Position numbers and translations under genes: made by a program. Shown in pieces: positions 19,281 through 27,450 of a stretch of DNA of 64,000 bases (within the stretch, counting starts at the first letter, position 1; each line of letters opens with the position of its first letter). Under the pieces are notes generated by a model. That model was not told the origin of the DNA and made no database searches. It saw nothing but the letters and a program-made list of their open reading frames with translations. Where the stretch lies: NCBI RefSeq assembly GCF_001858325.1, contig NZ_MBPP01000089.1:23490-87489 (forward strand), written 5' to 3'. Source of the stretch: Marinobacter sp. AC-23 (GTDB taxonomy: Bacteria > Pseudomonadota > Gammaproteobacteria > Pseudomonadales > Oleiphilaceae).

Positions 19281-19753
19281 TTGAAAACTCCACTTATTAC
19301 CAGGCAGGGCTACGATGACCTGCAGAAAGAACACGATGAGCTCTGGAGATTTGAACGCCCGGAGGTCACAAAAAAAGTTACATGGGCCGCCAGTCTTGGT
19401 GATCGCAGTGAGAACGCTGATTATCAGTACAACAAAAAGCGGCTTCGGGAGATCGATCGCCGGGTGCGCTATTTAAGGCGCTGCCTTGACAGTCTCAAAG
19501 TGGTTGAGCATCACCCTGAGCAGGAAGGGAAGGTATTTTTCGGCGCCTGGGTAGAAGTCGAGAACGACGAAGAGACGACTCTAAAATTCAGAGTTGTGGG
19601 CTACGATGAGATATTCAATCGCAACGATTACATTTCCATCGATTCTCCAATGGCTCGGGCATTGCTGAGAAAAGAAGTGGGCGACGAAGCCAGGTGAGAA
19701 CCGCGGCAGGGACAACCACTTGGTATATCAATGCCATTGAGTACAACAAGTAG
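19281..19753 (+). CDS. greB: Transcript cleavage factor GreB, interrupted by a -1 frameshift near the 3' end
   Basis: GreB rescues backtracked RNA polymerase by stimulating transcript cleavage. The N-terminal coiled coil carries the family wording (LITRQGYDDLQKEHDELW, ASLGDRSENADYQYNKKRLREIDRRVRYL), with the acidic tip D and E of GDRSENADY, followed by an FKBP-like domain. The frame breaks at 19690-19691 (CC). A third C restores DEAQVRTAAGTTTWYINAIEY and the stop at 19753, giving 157 residues, the usual GreB length. The start is TTG 19281 with AGGAG 5 nt upstream. As read, the protein would stop after 138 residues. Confidence 0.93.
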
Positions 19754-19797
19754 AGCGTTGCCCCAAAACACTCCACTCTGGCACTTTTTTTGAGCAT

Positions 19798-19820
19798 AAA
19801 AAAACCCCGCAAAACGGGGT
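19798..19820 (-). terminator. Rho-independent terminator reading leftwards
   Basis: On the minus strand the sequence is ACCCCG, loop TTTTG, CGGGGT, then an unbroken run of T (plus-strand A run 19798-19804). On the plus strand no T tract follows, so it acts leftwards. The nearest minus-strand gene ending upstream is the histidine kinase (stop 20324), about 500 nt away, with a small plus-strand gene between. Confidence 0.7.
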
Positions 19821-20045
19821 AAGGCTAGCGCTGTGCTGGAGGAAGAAGCAAGCGGCTATTAATGCCTGCCTCTAACTACAATGCCTATTCTCCACACCCG
19901 GCATTACCAAGCCCTTTCTGACGAATTACCTTTTGGTCAGGGTAGGCTCCAAAGCCCTCCGGAAATTAGGTTGTACACTCTAAGGAAGGCCGTTAGCGTT
20001 CACGTATTGAACCTTATATCCGCTTCCAGCTATGGAGATAACATA

Positions 20046-20327
20046 ATGAACACACAGAAGCTTCTGAACATGGCTCTTGAAGGCGTAGACGCCTTGGGTT
20101 ATCGCCTCGATCAGATGGGCATTACCGGAAAGGTTAACCGTCACAATATCGCAGCGTTCCTGATGGCAGAGCAGAAGCACCTTGAGGGTGAGTGGGACAG
20201 TATTCAGGTTCGCTTGAACCTTCGCCGCTCGCAGTTTGAGCGCATTACCCAGCAGGTTGAAACCCGAACAGACGCCCTGATCGGGCCGGTTATGTCACAG
20301 GTAAACCGGTTCCGCCCGAGCCACTAA
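20046..20327 (+). CDS. Small conserved-looking protein of unknown function
   Basis: A 93-residue, probably cytoplasmic, helical protein (start ATG 20046, SD GGAGA 7 nt upstream). It has no signal, no membrane segment and no cysteine. It contains QKLLNMALEGVDALGYRLDQMG, cut here as QKLLNMALEGVDALG, and QRLNLRR-like basic helices, and could form a coiled coil (about residues 50-80). The stop overlaps the convergent histidine-kinase stop by 4 nt. I do not recognise a function; similar short proteins occur in related genera from memory only. Confidence 0.7.
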   Translation: MNTQKLLNMALEGVDALGYRLDQMGITGKVNRHNIAAFLMAEQKHLEGEWDSIQVRLNLRRSQFERITQQVETRTDALIGPVMSQVNRFRPSH

Positions 20328-21811
20328 GGCTCAGGTACGGCCGGCTTTCGTGGCGCAGATGCGTCATCGCTGGCCGATTCTTGGGCCTGTTCTGCCTGGG
20401 CAGCTCTGATACGTTTACGTACTCGGGTGAGAGCCGGCATGCACACAGCCACGGTTAAGCCTGGCGGCTGCTCCCCTTCGTAGGTATCGCTAAGTATAAT
20501 CCGCCCCTTATGAATCTCCGCTACGGCACTCACCAGGCTGAGCCCTAACCCGTTACCGGGGAGGGAGCGGCTTTTTCCAACCCGGTAGAAACGCTGGAAC
20601 ACCTGATCTTTCTCATCGTCGGGGATCCCGATACCGCTGTCTTTTACTTCAAACACAGCGTCGTCGCCCTCTTTCCGGACGGCTACACCAATCGTGCCAT
20701 GCTCGGGCGTATATTTAATGGCGTTATCAATCAGGTTGCTGATCATCTGAAAGAGTAAATCCCGATCCCCTTCAATAACCACTCCAGCCTCAAGAGACTG
20801 TTCAAACGTCTGATCTTTATCCTCCGACAGTGCCTCATAAAGCTCACACGCGTCGGACACCAGTTCATCCAGAGCTACCCGCTTCATGTCAGAGGAGTTG
20901 CCCTTGGTCTCGAGGCGCGCAATGCGCAAGAGAGCATTAAAAGTCGCGAGCAGCTGGTCCGCTTCTGCCACGGCCCGGCCCGCCTGCTCACGGGCTTCGT
21001 CGTTGTCGACGGACATCAATGTGTTTTCCAGCTGGTTCCGTAATCGCGTCAGGGGTGTTCGCAGGTCATGGGCGATGCTGTCAGACACATGTCGAATGCC
21101 TTCCATCAGATACACAATTCGATCAAGCATTTGATTCAGATTTTCTGCGAGCTGATCAAAGTCATCTTCTGTCCCGCGAGTGGGTATACGAAGGGAGAGG
21201 TGCCCGTTCATGATTCGTCGGGAGGTGTTATTGATAATTTCTATACGGCGGGTTGTACTTCGGCTCATCAAAAAACCGCCAAGCAGTGCCAGCGCAAGGG
21301 TGATCCCCATGCCCCAGTTGATTGCCGTTTCAATAACCCGCTTTAGGCTCGTGAGTTCGTCCACATCCCGGCCAACAAGCAATCTCAAACCGCCCTGAAC
21401 TTCGAAAATGCGGGCACGAGCTAAACGCTCTGGCCCTGCCCAGCCCACTGCCGAGCTAAGCGTGAAGTTGACCCAACCGCTCTCTGATCGGCCACCTTCG
21501 GGCCAGGTTTCTATATTGCCTGCCAGCTTAAGGAAATCTTCAGTGGTGAGCAGGTAAATCGTTTTGGCATTAGGATCGCGGGCGACCCGCTCACGAATAA
21601 TCGTGATCAGGCCATTTACTCCACGCCCCCGGTATTGCTCCGCGAGCCCAGCAATTTCCGCTTCAATGGTTTCGTCGGTCTGAGCGGTCATGAAGCCCGC
21701 TGTACGCCAGTAAATAAAGGCCAGTAAGAGAAATACCGAGGTGGCAAACACCACCATGTACAGCAGGGCAAGCTGGAAGGACGAGGTCCTGAGCTGGCTA
21801 AGCAGTTTCAC
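20324..21811 (-). CDS. Two-component sensor histidine kinase
   Basis: A membrane histidine kinase of about 495 residues with an N-terminal transmembrane segment (about 15-37), a periplasmic sensor domain of about 125 residues, a second membrane segment (about 165-182), HAMP, and the kinase core. The core has the H-box SIAHDLRTPLTRL (His248), N-box NLIDNAIKYTP, G1 DSGIGIPD, F-box QRFYRV and G2 NGLGLSLV. The tail after the ATPase is charged and Ala-rich. The start is probably GTG 21811, inside the end of the response regulator gene; an in-frame ATG is at 21829. The signal is unknown; OmpR-type pairs of this shape often answer metals or envelope stress. Confidence 0.88.
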   Translation of the reverse strand: MKLLSQLRTSSFQLALLYMVVFATSVFLLLAFIYWRTAGFMTAQTDETIEAEIAGLAEQYRGRGVNGLITIIRERVARDPNAKTIYLLTTEDFLKLAGNIETWPEGGRSESGWVNFTLSSAVGWAGPERLARARIFEVQGGLRLLVGRDVDELTSLKRVIETAINWGMGITLALALLGGFLMSRSTTRRIEIINNTSRRIMNGHLSLRIPTRGTEDDFDQLAENLNQMLDRIVYLMEGIRHVSDSIAHDLRTPLTRLRNQLENTLMSVDNDEAREQAGRAVAEADQLLATFNALLRIARLETKGNSSDMKRVALDELVSDACELYEALSEDKDQTFEQSLEAGVVIEGDRDLLFQMISNLIDNAIKYTPEHGTIGVAVRKEGDDAVFEVKDSGIGIPDDEKDQVFQRFYRVGKSRSLPGNGLGLSLVSAVAEIHKGRIILSDTYEGEQPPGLTVAVCMPALTRVRKRIRAAQAEQAQESASDDASAPRKPAVPEP

Positions 21812-22478
21812 GCAACATGTACCCTGCACCCCGTATGGTTTGCAGTAGGGGTGTCTCGAATTCCTTATCTATTTTTGCCCGTAGGCGGCTGATGTGCACG
21901 TCAATTACGTTGGTCTGCGGATCAAAATGATAGTCCCAGACTTTTTCCAGCAACATGGTTCGGGTAACCACTTGGCCCGCGTTACGCATCAGATATTCCA
22001 ACAACCGGAACTCTCTGGGCTGAACATCAATATTCTGACCGGAACGCTTCACCGTTCGGGCTAGCAGATCCATTTCCAGATCCGCGACCCGCAACACGGT
22101 TTCGGTTTCTGCAGACTGACGATTCCGCCGCACCAACGATTCAATCCGGGCGAGAAGCTCAGTGAAGGAGAAGGGTTTGGTGAGGTAATCGTCGCCGCCG
22201 CCTCGCAGGCCTTCAACGCGATCATCAACATCACCCAGCGCACTCAAAATCAGAACCGGTACTTGATTGCCTGTAGCGCGAACCGTTTTGATGATAGACA
22301 GCCCGTCCATGCCCGGAAGCATGCGATCGACAATCATGATGTCGTAATCTTCACTGGCAGCCATCATCATGCCATCCTTGCCGTCTGCAGCATGGTCGAC
22401 CACGAAGTCCGATTCTTTCAGACCTTTTACAAGATAGTTTGCTACGTCCTGATCATCTTCGATTACCAGTGCTTTCAC
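21798..22478 (-). CDS. OmpR/PhoB-type response regulator
   Basis: A 226-residue regulator: receiver domain (VIEDDQDVANYL, phosphorylation Asp in IMIVDRMLPGMDG, Lys in YLTKPFSFTELLARI) and a C-terminal winged helix (PREFRLLEYLMRN, DVHISRLRAKID, TIRGAGYML). The start is GTG 22478, preceded by GGAGG at 7 nt; an upstream TTG in the same frame is less likely. It overlaps the kinase gene by 14 nt, so the pair forms one operon. Confidence 0.9.
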   Translation of the reverse strand: MKALVIEDDQDVANYLVKGLKESDFVVDHAADGKDGMMMAASEDYDIMIVDRMLPGMDGLSIIKTVRATGNQVPVLILSALGDVDDRVEGLRGGGDDYLTKPFSFTELLARIESLVRRNRQSAETETVLRVADLEMDLLARTVKRSGQNIDVQPREFRLLEYLMRNAGQVVTRTMLLEKVWDYHFDPQTNVIDVHISRLRAKIDKEFETPLLQTIRGAGYMLRETA

Positions 22479-22593
22479 CAGATCCCCTCCCAATAGCAGA
22501 TTACATTCACAACAGAGTACGAATAACTCGGTGCACCGGCCAGTTACGATCCTGTAAGAGGGTGTCGCAAACGGCGACGGTCAGCCACAAACA

Positions 22594-22627
22594 AAAACGC
22601 CACCTACCTAATCGGTGGTGGCGTTTT
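22594..22627. terminator. Bidirectional terminator downstream of rpoH
   Basis: An 11-bp stem AAAACGCCACC (22594-22604)/GGTGGCGTTTT (22617-22627) with a 12-nt loop. On the minus strand the stem ends in a T-rich stretch (TTTTTG), just after the rpoH stop, as expected for a rho-independent terminator. Confidence 0.8.
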
Positions 22628-22652
22628 CAAGGCTTTCCAGTGCAGGGCCGGA

Positions 22653-23513
22653 TTAAGCAGCTTCAACCATCTGCAACCGAATCTTCTTCATCGCATTTTT
22701 TTCCAGCTGGCGAATACGCTCAGCAGAAATACCATACTTGTCGGCTAGCTGGTGAAGGGTTGCCTTGCTTTCAGACAGCCAGCGCTCACGCAGAATATCC
22801 TGGCTGCGCTCATCAAGCATGCCCATAGCCTGCATCAGACGGCCATTGGAGTCTTCCGTCCAGTTGGCGTTTTCAAGCTGAACAGCTGGATCGTTGCGAT
22901 GATCTTCCAGATAATACGCCGGTGCCTTGTAGGCGTTGTCGTCATCATCGTCCATCGGGCCATCAAAGGCCGTGTCATGAGAGGAAAGGCGGCCTTCCAT
23001 TTCTCGTACAGCCCGAGGTTCTACGCCCAAATCCTCTGCCACCGCATGCAGCTCTTCATGGCTCAGCCACGCCAGCTTTTTCTTCTGGCTGCGCAAATTA
23101 AAGAACAGTTTGCGCTGAGACTTGGTCGTTGCCACTTTCACAATGCGCCAGTTGCGCAAAATAAACTCGTGAATCTCAGCCTTGATCCAGTGCACAGCAA
23201 AGGAAACCAGCCGAACACCGTATTCTGGGTTAAAGCGCTTCACAGCCTTCATCAGGCCGACGTTGCCTTCCTGAATCAAATCAGCCTGCGCCAGGCCATA
23301 GCCTGAATAGCTGCGGGCAATATGAATAACAAATCGCAGGTGAGACAACACCAACTGACGGGCTGCGTCTACGTTTTCTTCGTAGTGAAGGCGCTCGGCT
23401 AGTTCTCGCTCCTCATCCACGGTCAACACCGGAATGCGGCTCGCGGCCTGAATATAAGCCTCAAGATTTGCGCCCGGAACCAGTTTTTCAATGAGCTGTA
23501 AACTCGTACTCAT
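22653..23513 (-). CDS. rpoH: Heat-shock sigma factor RpoH (sigma-32)
   Basis: A 286-residue sigma-70-family factor directing RNA polymerase to heat-shock promoters. Region 1.2/2 is visible (IPVLTVDEERELAERLHY, LSHLRFVIHIARSYSGYGL, ADLIQEGNVGLMKAVKRF), with the RpoH box KSQRKLFFNLRSQKK that sets RpoH apart from RpoD/RpoS. Region 4 has the helix-turn-helix TLHQLADKYGISAERIRQLE. SD GGAGG precedes the ATG. The gene lies downstream of ftsYEX in the same direction, the standard gammaproteobacterial order, but with its own promoter. Confidence 0.97.
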   Translation of the reverse strand: MSTSLQLIEKLVPGANLEAYIQAASRIPVLTVDEERELAERLHYEENVDAARQLVLSHLRFVIHIARSYSGYGLAQADLIQEGNVGLMKAVKRFNPEYGVRLVSFAVHWIKAEIHEFILRNWRIVKVATTKSQRKLFFNLRSQKKKLAWLSHEELHAVAEDLGVEPRAVREMEGRLSSHDTAFDGPMDDDDDNAYKAPAYYLEDHRNDPAVQLENANWTEDSNGRLMQAMGMLDERSQDILRERWLSESKATLHQLADKYGISAERIRQLEKNAMKKIRLQMVEAA

Positions 23514-23528
23514 GCTTTAACCTCCGAA

Positions 23529-23572
23529 CTTGGCAGTCGCATAATATAACGGATAAACGTTAGACTGCCAAG
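23529..23572. promoter_or_regulatory. Perfect inverted repeat flanking the rpoH promoter
   Basis: CTTGGCAGTC at 23529-23538 is the exact reverse complement of GACTGCCAAG at 23563-23572, with 24 nt between. The right arm overlaps the predicted -35 hexamer; the left arm falls near the expected transcription start, just before the ribosome site. Since the upstream arm would not be transcribed, this fits a DNA operator better than an RNA hairpin. No known factor is assigned. Confidence 0.55.
23543..23571 (-). promoter_or_regulatory. Sigma-70-type rpoH promoter
   Basis: On the minus strand TTGGCA (23571-23566), a 17-bp spacer and TATATT (23548-23543) lie about 30 nt before the rpoH start codon. 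Each hexamer matches consensus at four or five positions with ideal spacing. Confidence 0.65.
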
Positions 23573-23709
23573 AACCTGTAAAGTTCCCAAAACTCCCCAA
23601 TAAAACGTTTTAAATCAACAAAATGGGGAGTTCGCCCTGACTTTTCCTTATACGTAAGAAGCTAACCCGGAACAAGCTTTAGTTCAATACGGTATTACCG
23701 TGATCCGGT

Positions 23710-24725
23710 TCATCCGCCGCCAGCAATTTCTCCCGGCTCGATATCGTCCAGGTGGCGCTTTACCGCAACCCAAGCGCCCAGCCAGCCTAGCAGCATCGCA
23801 ACAATAATCAATGCAAAGGCACCATCAATGCTGAGGCCATCAAGCGAAAAATCGCTGTGGTACAGCCTGGCAAGGCGCTCAACCGGCCCACTCAGCCACC
23901 ATAGGGAAAGCTGTAGCAGTATCCAGGCAACAACCCCGCCCCCAAAGCCAAACCAGGCCCCCGTGTACAGAAACGGCCGGCGCACAAAGCCGTCGGTACC
24001 ACCGACCAGTTTGGCAACCAAAATCTCATCACGACGACTCTCAATCGACAACCTTACGGTATTGCCAATAACCAGCACCACGGCCACGGCCAGCAATATC
24101 GCAAGCGCCCACACAGCTCGCGCAAGCAAGTCTGTCATGGCATTGAGGCGCTGCAGCCAGCCCAGATCTATCTGAACCCGCTCTACGCTCTCCATGCCTT
24201 CAATATACGTAACCAGCCCCGCCACACCCTCTGCTGAGCGGGCATTTTCCTCTGGAGTGATCAATAGCGTGTGGGGCAAAGGATTTTCTTCTAGATAATC
24301 CAGCGCATCGGCCAACCCTGAAGAAGCCCGGAACTCTCTCAATGCCTGATCACGGTCCACCAACTCCAGCTCTGTGACTCGGCTATCCGCCTGATTTCGC
24401 GGGCCAACTCCTGAGTTTGATCGAGACTTGCGCTCAATTTCATATAGGCCGTCACGCGGGCGCTGCTCTCCCAGCCGGCACTCACACCCTGAAGGCTGGT
24501 TAACAGCAACAGTAACGCAACGGGCAACGCCAGGGCGACGCCCATCACGGCCCAGGTCATCAGGCTTGCAATGGGCGTTCGCCACATGCGACCGACGCTA
24601 TCGCGGGCGATCTTCCGGTGGTTTTTAACATAGGATTCGGCCTGCTCGCGCCAGGGCGACCGGGCAACTTTTGCCCCACGAGATGGGTCTGGCTTACGGG
24701 GCTTGGATGAAGGGTCAGCGGCCAC
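23710..24725 (-). CDS. ftsX: Cell-division protein FtsX, interrupted by a -1 frameshift
   Basis: FtsX is the permease-like partner of FtsE and regulates septal peptidoglycan hydrolysis. The N-terminal part (start GTG 24725; HRKIARDSVGRMWRTPIASL, first membrane segment) and the C-terminal part (VERVQIDLGWLQRLNAM, three membrane segments, ESRRDEILVAKLVGGTDGFVRRPF) lie in different frames. The change is near 24390, where one extra base joins AREI to ADSRVTELELVDRDQAL and gives 338 residues, normal for FtsX. Loss of ftsX would be strongly deleterious, so a read error is likely. It overlaps ftsE by 11 nt. Confidence 0.93.
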
Positions 24726-25404
24726 TCACACCTCCCTGAAACGGCTTGCCACCGGTAATCAAATTGCCGTGATCCAAAGTTAGCGTGCGCCGATCCATTT
24801 CATTGATCAGGGCAAGGTCGTGGCTGGCAATCAACACGGTGACGCCCACCTGGCTGAACTGGCCAAACAGATTCATGATGTCTGCCGACAGCTTAGGGTC
24901 CAGGTTGCCGGTAGGCTCATCCGCTAGCAGCAGGGGCGGCTTATTCACCACAGCCCGGGCAATGCCTACGCGCTGTTGCTCACCGCCGGAAAGCTGCATG
25001 GGGTTCATTTTTTCTTTGCTGAGCAGGCCAACCTTGTCCAGAGCGGCACGTACTCGTCGGCCCACATCCCGGGGAGAGGACCCGATCACTTCCAGCGGCA
25101 TGGCAACGTTATCAAATACAGTGCGATCAAAAAGCAATTGGTGATTCTGGAACACCACGCCGATATGCCGGCGAATATATGGAATCTGCCGCCTCGCCAG
25201 GCTATTGAGCACTTGGCCGCCAACAACAACCTCGCCGGCACTGGGCCGTTCCATAACCATGATCAGCTTCAACAGGGTACTTTTACCCGCACCTGAATGC
25301 CCGGTGAGAAACGCCAACTCGCCGCGATCCAGATGGAAGTTCACCTGGCGCAGCGCGGTATGGTCACTGTCATACCGCTTGGTAACCTGACGGAATTCGA
25401 TCAT
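24715..25404 (-). CDS. ftsE: Cell-division ATP-binding protein FtsE
   Basis: A 229-residue ABC ATPase: Walker A GHSGAGKST, Q-loop in VFQNHQLL, signature LSGGEQQRV, Walker B LLLADEPTGNLD, and H-loop SHD. With FtsX it forms a complex at the division septum that couples ATP hydrolysis to amidase activation through EnvC-like partners. It lies 27 nt downstream of ftsY and overlaps ftsX, the conserved ftsYEX operon. Confidence 0.97.
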   Translation of the reverse strand: MIEFRQVTKRYDSDHTALRQVNFHLDRGELAFLTGHSGAGKSTLLKLIMVMERPSAGEVVVGGQVLNSLARRQIPYIRRHIGVVFQNHQLLFDRTVFDNVAMPLEVIGSSPRDVGRRVRAALDKVGLLSKEKMNPMQLSGGEQQRVGIARAVVNKPPLLLADEPTGNLDPKLSADIMNLFGQFSQVGVTVLIASHDLALINEMDRRTLTLDHGNLITGGKPFQGGVSGR

Positions 25405-25431
25405 GGTGGGCTACTGCTCCACAGGGCTGGG

Positions 25432-26631
25432 TTATTCAGCAAACAAGGCATCCACAAAGGTTTCGGCATCAAAGCTACGCAGGTCATCAACCTGCTCACC
25501 AACACCGATAAAGCGGATGGGAAGCTGCAACTGGCGCGCAATGGCGAACACGATACCGCCTTTGGCTGTGCCGTCCAGTTTCGTTAACGTAATACCACTT
25601 ACGCCTACCGCTTTCTGAAACACCTGAGCCTGGCTCAGGGCGTTCTGGCCTGTGCCGGCATCCAACACAAGCATCACTTCGTGGGGAGCCGTATCGTCCA
25701 GCTTCTTCATGACCCGAACCACTTTTTCCAGCTCGCCCATCAAGTTATCTTTGTTCTGTAGCCGGCCTGCCGTATCAGCAATCACCACATCCACACCGCG
25801 GGATTTACCCGACTGGATCGCGTCAAAAATTACCGAAGCACTGTCTGCACCTGTGTGCTGGGCCACCACCGGAACATTATTGCGATCGCCCCAGACCTGC
25901 AACTGCTCCACCGCTGCAGCACGGAATGTGTCGCCTGCCGCCAGCATTACAGACTTGCCTTCGCTCTGGAATTTCTTGGTGAGCTTGCCGATGGTGGTTG
26001 TTTTGCCCACGCCATTTACGCCCACCATCAAGATCACGTAGGGCTTTGCTCCTGAATCAACGACCAGAGGCTTGGTGACATCTTTTAGCAGGCCATGCAG
26101 CTCGTTACGCAGCGCCTTGCGCAGAGCTTCGCCATCTTTAAGCTGATTACGCTGGAGCTTGTCGGTAAGGGATTCAATAATTTCCGACGTAGCCGTTACG
26201 CCCACATCTGCCATGAGCAATGTAGTTTCGATTTCCTCCAGCAAGTCCTCGTCAATTTTCTTACCGACCGAGAATAAATCCGCCATGCCGCCCGTCAAGC
26301 TTGCGCGGGTCTTACCCAGGCCCTGCTTGATACGCTCAAAAACACTGACTTCAGTTTCCGGCTCGGGCTCGGGCTCGGGCCCAGGAACTTTTTCTGGCAC
26401 CGGCGTAGCTGCTGGCTCAGGAGCTGCGGGAGCCTTCACTTCCTCAGCTACGGGCTCAGGAGCTGCTTCCTTCTGAACCGGAACTTCGGGCTCGGGGCCT
26501 TGTACAGCCTCCGGTTTGCGCTGAGGCACAGGTTTCGGTCGCGGCACACGGCGGCGGTTGCTGGCAATATCCAGAACAAACACAAGAACAAGAAGGGCCA
26601 AGAGGCCGACTGAAATCCACTCTGCCATCAT
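25432..26631 (-). CDS. ftsY: Signal recognition particle receptor FtsY
   Basis: A 399-residue SRP receptor for co-translational membrane targeting. It starts with a hydrophobic segment (VGLLALLVLVFVLDIA), then a Pro/Glu-rich acidic A domain (about 30-100), then the NG GTPase domain: G1 GVNGVGKTTTIGKL, G3 DTAGRLQNKDNLM, G4 TKLDGTAKGG, and C-terminal FIGVGEQVDDLRSFD. The N-terminal hydrophobic segment is typical of pseudomonad-like FtsY. It is divergent from rsmD. Confidence 0.97.
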   Translation of the reverse strand: MMAEWISVGLLALLVLVFVLDIASNRRRVPRPKPVPQRKPEAVQGPEPEVPVQKEAAPEPVAEEVKAPAAPEPAATPVPEKVPGPEPEPEPETEVSVFERIKQGLGKTRASLTGGMADLFSVGKKIDEDLLEEIETTLLMADVGVTATSEIIESLTDKLQRNQLKDGEALRKALRNELHGLLKDVTKPLVVDSGAKPYVILMVGVNGVGKTTTIGKLTKKFQSEGKSVMLAAGDTFRAAAVEQLQVWGDRNNVPVVAQHTGADSASVIFDAIQSGKSRGVDVVIADTAGRLQNKDNLMGELEKVVRVMKKLDDTAPHEVMLVLDAGTGQNALSQAQVFQKAVGVSGITLTKLDGTAKGGIVFAIARQLQLPIRFIGVGEQVDDLRSFDAETFVDALFAE

Positions 26632-26790
26632 AAAGTCATACCGTCAGTCTGATTGGGCGGGACAAATTAAAGCGCGTATTCTAGCAGACTGTCCCCGGGA
26701 AGTGAGGATCACGTGGATTATCATGCAAGCCAGGTTTCCGCTAAGATACGCCACGCACAGCGAACCCTATCCGCTTCTGGAGCCAGTCAC

Positions 26791-27450
26791 ATGACGCACA
26801 GAAAACTCTCAGGCCCGCGCCTTTCCAACAAGCTGCTCAAGGGAGCTGCCAGGAGCCCTGGCAAAAGCCTGCGAACGTCAGGCGAGCTGCGGATTATTGG
26901 TGGCAACTGGCGTAGCCGAAAGCTCCGCTTCCCAGATGCCGGCGGCGTGCGCCCAACTCCCGCCCGTACACGGGAGACTCTGTTTAACTGGCTTTCATTT
27001 CACTTGGCGGGGAACGATTGTCTTGATCTGTTTTCCGGCTCTGGCGCCTTGGGCCTGGAAGCCCTTTCCAGGGGTGCAGCCCATGCCACGCTTGTCGATA
27101 ACAACGCAGCTTTGGCAACCGCCTTGCGAGACAATTTGCGCCTGCTTGGCTGCGAATCCGGCACCGTGGTGTGCACAGGTGTAGACGCCTATCTCAGCCA
27201 GCGAACACGGCAACCATTCGATATTGTTTTTATGGACCCGCCGTTTCGGCAAGGGTGGCTAGCCACCCTTTTCCCGCTGCTGGACGCTCAAGGCTGGGTA
27301 AAACCCGGCGGCTGGGTCTATGTGGAGCATGAGAACGAAACGGCACCACCTGCGGCGCCAGTCAACTGGCAGCTACACCGCCAGAAAACCGCCGGACAGG
27401 TTACCTACAGCCTATACCGAGTGGCTCACGCAGCAGGGCGCAGTGAGTAA
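26791..27450 (+). CDS. rsmD: 16S rRNA m2G966 methyltransferase RsmD
   Basis: A 219-residue SAM-dependent methyltransferase modifying G966 of 16S rRNA. Visible motifs: RIIGGNWRSRKL, RPTPARTRETLFNWL, the SAM motif CLDLFSGSGALGLEALSRGA, and the catalytic FMDPPF. Start ATG 26791 is chosen because GGAG lies 8 nt upstream; a longer in-frame reading starts at 26713 without support. It is divergent from ftsY, the usual arrangement, and its 3' end overlaps the convergent desaturase by 25 nt. Confidence 0.95.
   Translation: MTHRKLSGPRLSNKLLKGAARSPGKSLRTSGELRIIGGNWRSRKLRFPDAGGVRPTPARTRETLFNWLSFHLAGNDCLDLFSGSGALGLEALSRGAAHATLVDNNAALATALRDNLRLLGCESGTVVCTGVDAYLSQRTRQPFDIVFMDPPFRQGWLATLFPLLDAQGWVKPGGWVYVEHENETAPPAAPVNWQLHRQKTAGQVTYSLYRVAHAAGRSE

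Noticed and set aside
19881..20045. N-terminal extension of the 93-residue protein gene
   Set aside because: The in-frame upstream part has no ribosome site and low coding character; ATG 20046 has GGAGA 7 nt before.
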